This document shows positions 1 to 6,845 of a stretch of 7,243 nucleotides of DNA, one piece after another. Under the pieces are notes generated by a model, which was given only the letters and a program-made list of their open reading frames with translations, was not told the DNA's origin and did no database searches. How positions within the stretch are numbered: position 1 is the first letter of the stretch; every line of letters starts with the position of its first letter. A program made the position numbers and the translations under genes. This DNA is from Methylococcaceae bacterium. GTDB lineage: Bacteria > Pseudomonadota > Gammaproteobacteria > Methylococcales > Methylomonadaceae. The DNA lies in NCBI GenBank assembly GCA_013138855.1, contig WTBX01000045.1, positions 1 to 7,243 on the forward strand, in the 5' to 3' direction.

Positions 1-2
1 GC

Positions 3-74
3 GCGTTAATTTATAAACCTGTTAAAGTTCCTCAACTTATCGCTAAAGTGAAAGAACTAGAGGCACTGCTCTAA
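3..74 (+). CDS. C-terminal end of an upstream gene, probably a response regulator receiver domain (partial)
   Basis: Only the last 23 codons are present, in the frame beginning at base 3 and ending at TAA 72-74. They read ALIYKPVKVPQ followed by LIAKVKELEALL. The aromatic-K-P-V element followed by an amphipathic helix with L-x3-V-x2-L spacing matches the beta5-alpha5 end of CheY-like receiver domains, where the lysine before proline is conserved. The protein ends right after that helix, so this would be a stand-alone receiver or one with the receiver at its C-terminus. The stop lies 6 bases before the next gene, so it may belong to the same operon and could be a regulatory input. The identification rests on very few residues. 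Confidence 0.5.
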   Translation, partial: ALIYKPVKVPQLIAKVKELEALL

Positions 75-80
75 ACTCAA

Positions 81-3000
81 GTGGAAATTTTCCCTTTAAA
101 CATCTTCCCGCAAGGCAGCTTATCCAGTTCGGTAATTCCCACAGTCTGGGTAGGCATGTTTGTAGTTTGTTTTTTTAATTTAAGACTAGGCTGGGTTTTA
201 TCAGGCTTAGTCGTTCCTGGTTATCTTGTACCGTTAATTCTAATAAAACCGTGGGCAGCAGCGGTGGTTTTATTTGAAGGTTTTCTCACCTATTTTATCG
301 TCTGGTTCTTTTCAGAATATCTTTCGCGCCGCGCACCGTGGGCTAATTTGTTTGGGCGTGATCGTTTTTTCGCACTAGTCCTGTGTAGCATCGTCATTCG
401 CTTATATTTTGATGAATACTTATTACCTAGATTAGGCTCGTGGGTTAATGAAGAATGGGGGCTTAATTTTGATTATCGCAATGAGTTACATAGCTTAGGC
501 TTGATTATTATTGCCTTAATTGCCAATCAATTTTGGAAAACGGGGTTTGTTAGGGGCTTAATTCCTTTTTTCGTTACCTTGTGTTCAACCTTGCTAATTG
601 TCCGTTATGGCTTAATGGAATGGACAAACTTTGGCTTAAGTAATATCAGTTATTTATATGAAGGGGTTGCGGCCTCAATTATCGCCAGCCCTAAAGCCTA
701 TATTATTTTAATTTGCACCGCCTTTTTAGCATCAAGAATGAACTTGGTTTATGGCTGGGATTTTAATGGGATTTTGATTCCCTCACTTTTAGCCTTGCAG
801 TGGTATGAACCCATAAAAATCCTTGCGACGGTGGTTGAATCCTGTGTGATTTTGTTGGTCGCCATGCTGTTATTAAAAGCCCCCCTTTTAAATAAAATGA
901 CTATTGAAGGCGGGCGCAAATTACTGTTATTTTTTAATGTTAGTTTTGCCTATAAAATGGCACTCGCTTATGGCTTATTGACATGGCTACCTGCGGTTAA
1001 AATCACCGACTTTTATGGCTTTGGTTATTTATTATCGACCTTAATCGCCATTAAAATTCATGACAAAGGTATTTTTGCACGTTTATTAAGTGTCACCTTA
1101 AGCACCTCCTTTGCCGCTGTGATTATGGCAGGTTTAATTGGTTTTTCTTTAACTTTATTACCCATCACCAAGACTTTTAGCAGCGTTGCCGACGAGATGA
1201 ACGCCGCTGTCGATTCAGCCCCTCAACAAACGTTAAAATCCCTTTTAGGTCAAGCGCAACTCTCCTTTTATCAAAGTAAAGTGAATGATGGTTTTATTAA
1301 ACCGACTGCTGACGACATCGCGTTATTTTCCGAAGCTTTAAAACTCTTGCAAGCCCATATAAAAGAAGCCGATGAGGACAAGCTACATCAGCTTAAAGCG
1401 TATTTAGCTCAGCTTGACTACCAGTTGAGTTTTGTAGACGAGCGTTATTTTTATTTGCATGAAGTTGAAAAAAATAGAGGCTGGGGCGTTTATATTATTG
1501 ATAGCAAATCTCAATCAGAGCTGGGTTTAGAAGTCCCCGCACCTTTAGATGAAGAAGGCGCATTTAGTGCAGGGGTAAATTTATTTGAAAGTTTGCAAGC
1601 GAAAAGTTTAGCCATCGCAGGCAGTTATCGTAAAGCACGCGCAGATTTATCGACCGATGTACTCCAAAACAGGCAAAGTTTTTTTCATCGTTTTCATCAA
1701 ATTATTAATCGACATAATAGTTTGCAAATTCGCAGCTATACCACTAAAACCGCACGGCTAACGACAGGGAAACGCCGTCAACAAGGCGAAATGGATATTA
1801 AAGGCTTAAAAACCAGCTTATGGGTTAAATCTAAAATTCCTGCGGATTTAAATCTACCCTTGCTAAAAAAAATGCTGTCTTCATGGGAAATAAAGTGGAA
1901 TCAATCGCCCTTTAAAAGCATACAAAGAGATGATAGTGCTTATGGTTTTGCGGAGTTAATGCTGACTAAAGACGATACGCACCGTTTATTATTTAGCACG
2001 CTGACCGCTCAACAAGTTGATGTTAATTTAATCGAAAATGATGTTAGCATCGAAGGCTATTTACAAGACTGGATTTTAAGCCGTAAAGACGATATTGCCG
2101 AGCGCGGTAGCGAGCTTTATCAAATCCCAGAACAAGGTGAGTTATTATTTTTCGATGAGAATATCTTAACGCCATTAATTAAATTAACTCAAAACTATCA
2201 ATTAGCGCAGCAACAGTGGACAGCCGCCTTATTAGATGATTTAAAAGCCATCAATAGTGCGGCGCAAGTCATGGGCTATCAATTAATTCGCTATCACCAT
2301 AAAGGCTCGCAACAACATTATATTATTTTAACTGAAAATACCCAGTCACCGCGTTTTTGGGGACTGTATGTTTTTCGTTTAGGTCAATCTAATAGCTACA
2401 GCCTACAAGTGCCTAGACCTTTATATGATATTAATAGTTTTGAATATGGGGTGGCGTTATTTGAGCAATTGCAAGCTAAGGCTCTCTTAATCGCAACAAC
2501 CCACCCTTATGCAAATACGGATGGTAGCTCAGATTTAAATCATCCTGATAATAAAGTAAATTTATTTAATTTGGTTAACCAAGTACTCTTAAGAAGTCTA
2601 CCAAAACAGCCTTTATTAGTGATTAATAGTCGTGCCTTTGGTTACACAGCTGATCATGGTTTTATTGATGCGGATATTTTACTCACCTTTAATCAAGGTT
2701 ATTTAAATCGCCAAGGACTAACACCTTTAGAAAATAAATTATTAACAAGTCTGGAGGCGGATGGGTTAAAAGTGCGTTTAGTCAATGGCTCTAAAATGAC
2801 GTTGGGTTATGAGTTAGGCGGCCTGTCACAAGCGGCGTATTTATCTGCGACTAAACATAAAAGCTTCGCCTTATTATGGGTTTCACCCCTAGCACGCGCT
2901 AATTATCGTCAACAAAATAATAATCTCTGGCAAGCCGCCCAATTTAAAGCCTTAGGGATTAAAACCCTTAATCAAGAATTACGTGCTTATGTGCAGCAAC

Positions 3001-3317
3001 AAACGCTCACCCCCGCTAAACATTATCAGCAACTCCAAAAAGACCTTATCCGCTATACAAAAACACAAGATGTGTTTCAACTGCAAGGAATTGTCTTACA
3101 AGCTGATAAACAAGGCTATTCATTAACCCGCTTGATTGATGTCAGTAGTCGCCAAGCTTTTTTGCTGATTCATGATAATCAACAAAGGCTGATGGTTATC
3201 GCTAATCTTCTTCCTAGAAATAAAACCGCAAAAATATTACCGCCTGAACAATTAGCCACCCAGCTTATTAAGTTTGTCAATCAACGTAGTTTTTGGTTAC
3301 AGATAGGGAAGCAATAA
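81..3317 (+). CDS. Polytopic membrane protein with CapC/PgsC-like N-terminal region and duplicated soluble alpha/beta domain
   Basis: 1078 residues. Residues ~20-361 contain about ten hydrophobic segments. They read as two tandem units, 23-81 and 206-265, each with an R/Y-x-G/L-G-W-x3-G-[LI]-x2-P core followed by a hydrophobic pair (GWVLSGLVVPGYL and GWDFNGILIPSLL). This resembles PgsC/CapC-type poly-gamma-glutamate biosynthesis membrane proteins, which are normally only ~150 residues, so this is a long fusion. Residues ~365-460 are helical. Soluble copy A spans ~468-640 and copy B ~730-945. The segments 468-516 and 760-808 align without gaps at 21 of 49 identical residues, including VPxPL, LFExLQAK and LxIA. 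A C-terminal segment (~950-1078) follows, probably helical then beta. Start: GTG at 81. It has no good ribosome site, but the residues from 4 onward (FPLxxFPxGSL) look like the normal N-terminus of this family, so I keep it over M26. The gene begins 6 bases after the upstream stop. The role is inferred: inner-membrane channel or scaffold of an envelope polymer system, with the soluble domains probably outside the cytoplasm. Not to be equated with a proven PGA synthase subunit. Confidence 0.82.
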   Translation: MEIFPLNIFPQGSLSSSVIPTVWVGMFVVCFFNLRLGWVLSGLVVPGYLVPLILIKPWAAAVVLFEGFLTYFIVWFFSEYLSRRAPWANLFGRDRFFALVLCSIVIRLYFDEYLLPRLGSWVNEEWGLNFDYRNELHSLGLIIIALIANQFWKTGFVRGLIPFFVTLCSTLLIVRYGLMEWTNFGLSNISYLYEGVAASIIASPKAYIILICTAFLASRMNLVYGWDFNGILIPSLLALQWYEPIKILATVVESCVILLVAMLLLKAPLLNKMTIEGGRKLLLFFNVSFAYKMALAYGLLTWLPAVKITDFYGFGYLLSTLIAIKIHDKGIFARLLSVTLSTSFAAVIMAGLIGFSLTLLPITKTFSSVADEMNAAVDSAPQQTLKSLLGQAQLSFYQSKVNDGFIKPTADDIALFSEALKLLQAHIKEADEDKLHQLKAYLAQLDYQLSFVDERYFYLHEVEKNRGWGVYIIDSKSQSELGLEVPAPLDEEGAFSAGVNLFESLQAKSLAIAGSYRKARADLSTDVLQNRQSFFHRFHQIINRHNSLQIRSYTTKTARLTTGKRRQQGEMDIKGLKTSLWVKSKIPADLNLPLLKKMLSSWEIKWNQSPFKSIQRDDSAYGFAELMLTKDDTHRLLFSTLTAQQVDVNLIENDVSIEGYLQDWILSRKDDIAERGSELYQIPEQGELLFFDENILTPLIKLTQNYQLAQQQWTAALLDDLKAINSAAQVMGYQLIRYHHKGSQQHYIILTENTQSPRFWGLYVFRLGQSNSYSLQVPRPLYDINSFEYGVALFEQLQAKALLIATTHPYANTDGSSDLNHPDNKVNLFNLVNQVLLRSLPKQPLLVINSRAFGYTADHGFIDADILLTFNQGYLNRQGLTPLENKLLTSLEADGLKVRLVNGSKMTLGYELGGLSQAAYLSATKHKSFALLWVSPLARANYRQQNNNLWQAAQFKALGIKTLNQELRAYVQQQTLTPAKHYQQLQKDLIRYTKTQDVFQLQGIVLQADKQGYSLTRLIDVSSRQAFLLIHDNQQRLMVIANLLPRNKTAKILPPEQLATQLIKFVNQRSFWLQIGKQ

Positions 3318-3319
3318 TG
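3306..3319 (+). promoter_or_regulatory. Ribosome binding site and TAATG stop-start junction of gene 2
   Basis: A GGGA element (3306-3309) sits 7 bases before ATG 3317. The first A of that ATG is the last base of the gene 1 stop TAA (3315-3317). This one-base TAATG overlap suggests coupled translation, and it decides the start of gene 2 over the GTG at 3293, which has no ribosome site and would only add eight residues ahead of a clean membrane anchor. Confidence 0.7.
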
Positions 3320-5821
3320 CGTCGTTATTATCGTCCTGCATTTCTTATATTACTGATAGTAGCCTTATTAGCTTGGTATCTGCCTTATTTATGGGATGAC
3401 AGTCAAGAATATCTGGAGAAATTAAAATCAGAACAAGATTTAAGTTCTTCAAAAGCAGCGACACGCATTGTGTATCCTTTGAATAATAAGGACTGGATAG
3501 CTTTTCCCATTCCTGAGGGCAGTAATAAAGTTCGTATGATTAGCAACGCACATATTGCTAAAATTAAACATATCCCACCCGACAGTATTTGGCGTTATAG
3601 CTTAAACTATCAATTATTAGCCGCCGATGGCTCACTTTTAGAAGAGAATGTTTATCATCAGCGCACCCGCTTAACTGTCTATAAAAATGTTAAAAAAGGA
3701 CGAAATTTCTCCAATTTTTATCCCAATGACAAAGAAGAAAGCTATTACGCTAATTTTTATGCCAGTGACAAAGACATTGTTTTAGATGGTCGAGTCATTC
3801 ATTTAAGCTTACATACTATTAAAAAAGTAGCGTCTATTCGAGTACGTTTAAATGACTTTCAAGCTGATATAAAAGGGGTCGCAGTACGAGTTTACGCACC
3901 CGTTAAAATATCGTCACACAGAGTAAAAAAATTATGGGGACGTTTAAGCCTAGACGAAAAAGAAGCCTTAGCAAAAGGCAGTGTTTTTCCTGCCAGTTTA
4001 TTATCCGAATATGAAAAAATAAACTTACTTAAAAATCAATGGCAACCCTTAGGCCCTTTAGGCATAGAAACAAAAGACTATGAAAGTAAAACTTTATATA
4101 CACTGAAAAATATTAGCGAAGATAAAGTCGAGCCTTTAGTGTTATTAGCAGGGTTACAAGCCGATGCCAGCCATCCTGCGATTATTCCTATTCCCGAACA
4201 AGGCGGTTTAACATCATTGGAATTAAAAACGCTAGATGGCTCTCCTATGCCTAAAAACATCCCTATAAACCTACGCTGGTTTGGACGCACACGCGATGAA
4301 CACTGGCAAAAAAAAGCCACATGGCAAGCCGATAAAACCTTATCTTTAGCCGTACAAGGAGGCTTATTAGAAATTCGCCCCTTAGCTCCCGTAGTCATTA
4401 AAGCTACGTTAAAAGTGGAAACAGGTGAGGAGTTAAATATTACCCCTGAGGCGTTACGGATAAAAAGTTTTTTTGTCGATGCGGGCGTGGATTTTAAAAT
4501 CGTACACTTAGGCGGGAAATCTGCGCCGATTAGAGTCGATATACGTCGATTTTTCAATCCTGAAATTCCATTATCACCTAGCTCTAATTTAGAATATCAA
4601 TGGTTAGATGCGCAGCGAAACATTGTTTCTAAAGGTGTTTTAAAGCTTACCAATCCGCCCTCATTCTATGACCGCCTAAAATCAATCACTGAGCCTGAAA
4701 AAATCAGCGACCCTGAGCGTTATTATTGGAAATTACCCGAAAACGTACATTATTTACGCTTTAAATCATCCCAAAAAGACATTGTAGTTAATGCCTATAA
4801 CCAACCCTTAGGCATAATTAAGCACAGTAAAATTCCAGAAGATTCCTATATCAATTTAGACAAAGAAGCATGGCTACCGAGCTGGTTTCCGCTTCATCCG
4901 CTCAACATTGAAGAGCTAGCCATACAACAACGCTTATTATGGGTATCAGGGCAATATCATCCCCCTGAAATGACAGATAATTTACTCGTAGAAGCTTATT
5001 TATGGAATGAGCATTTACCTGAAAAACCCTATCAAGCGCATTATTTACTCAGTAGTTATGATAAAGAAAATGTGCGCGATGAAGCCTTAAGAAACCTCTA
5101 TTGTGAATTACCAAAACTTAAAGGTTTTTCCCTAAAACTGCAAACACCGAATAAGTTGCGAAATTTATCAGCTGATTTATGGTTTTTTAATACTGACGAG
5201 CGAGCGCGTAATTTAAGAGTCAGGGTTGATGGAAAGCTGTTATTAAAACGTGCAGTGATGGGGCAACAAATTAAAGTCCCTTTACCCAATATAACCGCAG
5301 GCAAACATCGCTTTAATTTAAGCCCTCATCAATCAGGGCGTTGGTTACTAAATAATACGCCTGATTGTGCAGGAAATAGATACTTAAAGCGACGGGTCTT
5401 TAAACTTAAATCACGTTTAAAGTTTATGTATGAACATCAAGGCGAAGATGCGGTTTTATCGGCACGTTTATATACGCCTCAATCAAACACCGAACGCACA
5501 CAAATTAAGGTTCAAATTAAAGCGATTAACCCACAAAACTCAGAGCCAAAAACAATAACTAATCGCTGGACATTTAAACGGCGTATTTATGATATTCGAG
5601 CAACAGCTTCGGGTGAAGAAAGTTTATTGTTATATGCGTCTAAGCGATTAAATGCAGGGGAAAGTTTTTTTATACCCTTTAATAATGATTTAGCCGCAGG
5701 TTTGTATCAAGTTATCATTAGTTCTGAATCGAAGACTGACGCTTATTTAAGTGCGGCTCAGATTGTTGCAGGGGCTTATGAGTTAAGACGATTTTATCGG
5801 GAGGTGCAGTTTGAAAAATAA
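3317..5821 (+). CDS. Large membrane-anchored, probably periplasmic beta-rich protein of unknown function
   Basis: 834 residues from ATG 3317. The N-terminus is MRRYYRP followed by a hydrophobic helix (~7-25) and no evident cleavage site, so it reads as a signal anchor with the body in the periplasm. The rest is rich in alternating beta-like stretches. Three parts can be seen: a first section (~48-195) with IAFPIPEGS, a VRMIS strand and a YSLNYQLLAADGS segment; a middle section (~250-470); and a C-terminal section with a repeated strand pattern around 610-665 (LWFFNTDER, RVRVDGK, VPLPNITAGKHRF), which looks like a sandwich domain. I do not recognise a named family and see no catalytic motif. 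Its tight coupling to the CapC-like gene in front and the exported hydrolase-like gene behind suggests a structural or carbohydrate/polymer-binding partner of the same envelope complex. The start of gene 4's mature region resembles residues ~60-77 here. Confidence 0.85.
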   Translation: MRRYYRPAFLILLIVALLAWYLPYLWDDSQEYLEKLKSEQDLSSSKAATRIVYPLNNKDWIAFPIPEGSNKVRMISNAHIAKIKHIPPDSIWRYSLNYQLLAADGSLLEENVYHQRTRLTVYKNVKKGRNFSNFYPNDKEESYYANFYASDKDIVLDGRVIHLSLHTIKKVASIRVRLNDFQADIKGVAVRVYAPVKISSHRVKKLWGRLSLDEKEALAKGSVFPASLLSEYEKINLLKNQWQPLGPLGIETKDYESKTLYTLKNISEDKVEPLVLLAGLQADASHPAIIPIPEQGGLTSLELKTLDGSPMPKNIPINLRWFGRTRDEHWQKKATWQADKTLSLAVQGGLLEIRPLAPVVIKATLKVETGEELNITPEALRIKSFFVDAGVDFKIVHLGGKSAPIRVDIRRFFNPEIPLSPSSNLEYQWLDAQRNIVSKGVLKLTNPPSFYDRLKSITEPEKISDPERYYWKLPENVHYLRFKSSQKDIVVNAYNQPLGIIKHSKIPEDSYINLDKEAWLPSWFPLHPLNIEELAIQQRLLWVSGQYHPPEMTDNLLVEAYLWNEHLPEKPYQAHYLLSSYDKENVRDEALRNLYCELPKLKGFSLKLQTPNKLRNLSADLWFFNTDERARNLRVRVDGKLLLKRAVMGQQIKVPLPNITAGKHRFNLSPHQSGRWLLNNTPDCAGNRYLKRRVFKLKSRLKFMYEHQGEDAVLSARLYTPQSNTERTQIKVQIKAINPQNSEPKTITNRWTFKRRIYDIRATASGEESLLLYASKRLNAGESFFIPFNNDLAAGLYQVIISSESKTDAYLSAAQIVAGAYELRRFYREVQFEK
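5799..5806 (+). promoter_or_regulatory. Strong Shine-Dalgarno for gene 3, inside the end of gene 2
   Basis: GGGAGGTG is the best ribosome binding site in the window. Its GGAGG core ends 6 bases before a TTG at 5811 that opens the gene 3 frame. It supports TTG 5811 as the native (at least ancestral) start, even though the following ~60 codons look like inserted repeat sequence rather than protein-coding sequence. Confidence 0.75.
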
Positions 5822-6845
5822 ATTAAGCTGGAGACGCGACTTCAGTCGCGCACGAATCTTAACCATAACAACGAACTTTTGGTCTCGTGCGCGACTGGAA
5901 GTCGCGGCTCCATCTCTTACGTTATGCATCATGAGATTCAGAGCTTCCTTTAATAAATTTCCATGTAGAACGCGGGAAATATTAAGCCTGCTTATTAAGC
6001 CCTTAGTGAAAAAGCTTGTTTTTTCACTCCATTTTTTACTCTATGTTTTTATGTTAACAGAACAAGTACAGGCTAATTCCATAGATAAACACTTTAAGCA
6101 AGCCTTTAATAAGCAACAGGATTTTGTCTCTCCTGATAGCCTGCAATTGCAACAATTCCAAAATACATTCACGCAAGAGCTGCAAAGCTCAAATCAAGAT
6201 AAGGTATGGATGAGTTTAGGCTTTAAACGACAAGCTGAATCACCGTTTATATTTTTATCTGAAATGGAAACACAGGGGCGCGGTTTTATTGTCTTGCGTT
6301 CAGAGAATTCTAAACCGTGGTTATTACAAGCTCCTCATGCAAAAAGTGATTTATATACAGGAAAAATCGCTAGTCGTTTATTTTTAGAAGGGGAATTTAA
6401 AGCGGTGATTTGGAATAGTTTGCCGCGTAAAAAAATAGATGTCGCACACCTTTATCAAAGCCATTGGCAAGCGGTTACCCAAGCTTTTTCCGTACAATAC
6501 CCGCAAGGTAGAATTATTCAAATACATGGTTTTTCCGCAAAAAAACGTAAGAGTTTAGTCGCGCAAAATAGCGATATGATTGTCAGTGCGGGGCATTTAT
6601 TTCCACCCTTATGGGTGCAGAAAGTCGTTGAATGTTTAAAAGCGAAAACGGTGCTTAAGGTTTCTTTATATTCTTATGATGTGAATGAATTAGGGGCAAC
6701 AAAGAATAGCCAGAGTCAGTTATTGCAAAGTTTAGGACATCAGGGATTTATACATTTGGAAATGAATAAAAAGTTACGCGAAGATTTACTTAAAAATGCT
6801 GCTTTACGAAAACAATTATTAGTGTGTCTAGCAGAAGATGAATGA
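5811..6845 (+). CDS. Exported putative hydrolase, single alpha/beta domain with HxxxD, IHGF and C-terminal HLE motifs
   Basis: 344 residues from TTG 5811, or 279 from an in-frame GTG at 6006. A signal peptide begins near the GTG (VKKLVFSLHFLLYVF, cleavage likely after VQA at residue 23 in GTG numbering). Residues 24-65 are helical. The domain then shows GRGFIVLR, LLQAPHAKSD (H111, D115), RLFLEG, IDVAH (H148), RIIQIHGF (H174), KKR, NELGATKN (~227-234) and FIHLEM (H250, E252), ending in a helical LR-rich tail. The order of His/Asp elements with a late glutamate recalls zinc amidohydrolases of the N-formylglutamate amidohydrolase / M14-like or PGA-hydrolase type. That is fold-level inference, not a match I can prove. 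The same domain occurs twice, degenerate, in gene 1. The gene overlaps gene 2 by 11 bases. Oddity: codons ~6-57 span a palindromic repeat and look non-native, so the true mature protein probably starts at the signal peptide near 6006 or is a shortened MKNKL-type start. Likely periplasmic. Confidence 0.78.
   Translation: MKNKLSWRRDFSRARILTITTNFWSRARLEVAAPSLTLCIMRFRASFNKFPCRTREILSLLIKPLVKKLVFSLHFLLYVFMLTEQVQANSIDKHFKQAFNKQQDFVSPDSLQLQQFQNTFTQELQSSNQDKVWMSLGFKRQAESPFIFLSEMETQGRGFIVLRSENSKPWLLQAPHAKSDLYTGKIASRLFLEGEFKAVIWNSLPRKKIDVAHLYQSHWQAVTQAFSVQYPQGRIIQIHGFSAKKRKSLVAQNSDMIVSAGHLFPPLWVQKVVECLKAKTVLKVSLYSYDVNELGATKNSQSQLLQSLGHQGFIHLEMNKKLREDLLKNAALRKQLLVCLAEDE
5822..5987 (+). mobile_element. 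Possible small non-autonomous insertion flanked by ATTAAGC direct repeats
   Basis: ATTAAGC occurs at 5822-5828 and 5981-5987. Collapsing the two copies removes exactly 159 bases (53 codons). It joins MKNKLS directly to LLIKPLVKKLVF, giving an ordinary signal peptide of ~36 residues right after the strong ribosome site. The removed piece contains the GGAG-bounded palindromic doublet (5830-5911) plus ~69 bases of unexplained sequence. Caution: ATTAAGC occurs a third time at 5994-6000, in AT-rich DNA, so the direct repeat could be chance, and only the 82-base doublet may be mobile. Confidence 0.4.
5830..5911. repeat. GGAG-bounded inverted REP doublet (BIME-like), in frame near the start of gene 3
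   Basis: Left arm 5830-5855 and right arm 5885-5911 are inverted copies, differing by one substitution and one indel, around a 29-base spacer. Each arm is itself a palindrome: CGCGACT-TC-AGTCGCG (5835-5850) and CGCGACT-GGA-AGTCGCG (5890-5906). Each arm begins, reading inward from its outer edge, with GGAG. A GTAG/GGAG-type tetranucleotide next to a palindrome is the known signature of REP sequences mobilised by RAYT (REP-associated tyrosine) transposases, and two inverted REPs make a BIME. No RAYT gene is in the window. In mRNA it would fold into two hairpins or one long one, just downstream of the gene 3 start. Confidence 0.8.

Noticed and set aside
3293..3316. GTG at 3293 as the start of gene 2
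   Set aside because: It adds only eight polar residues before a clean anchor, lacks a ribosome site, and ATG 3317 has GGGA at good spacing plus a TAATG junction.
81..3317. Calling gene 1 a true PgsC poly-gamma-glutamate synthase subunit
   Set aside because: Only the membrane part resembles CapC/PgsC, the protein is about seven times longer, and no PgsB or PgsA partner is in the window.
4078..4557. 159-residue minus-strand open frame
   Set aside because: It lies fully inside gene 2, has no ribosome site or recognisable domain, and is a shadow of the plus-strand coding sequence.
5098..5304. 68-residue minus-strand open frame
   Set aside because: Antisense shadow within gene 2; composition is unlike a real protein and there is no start context.
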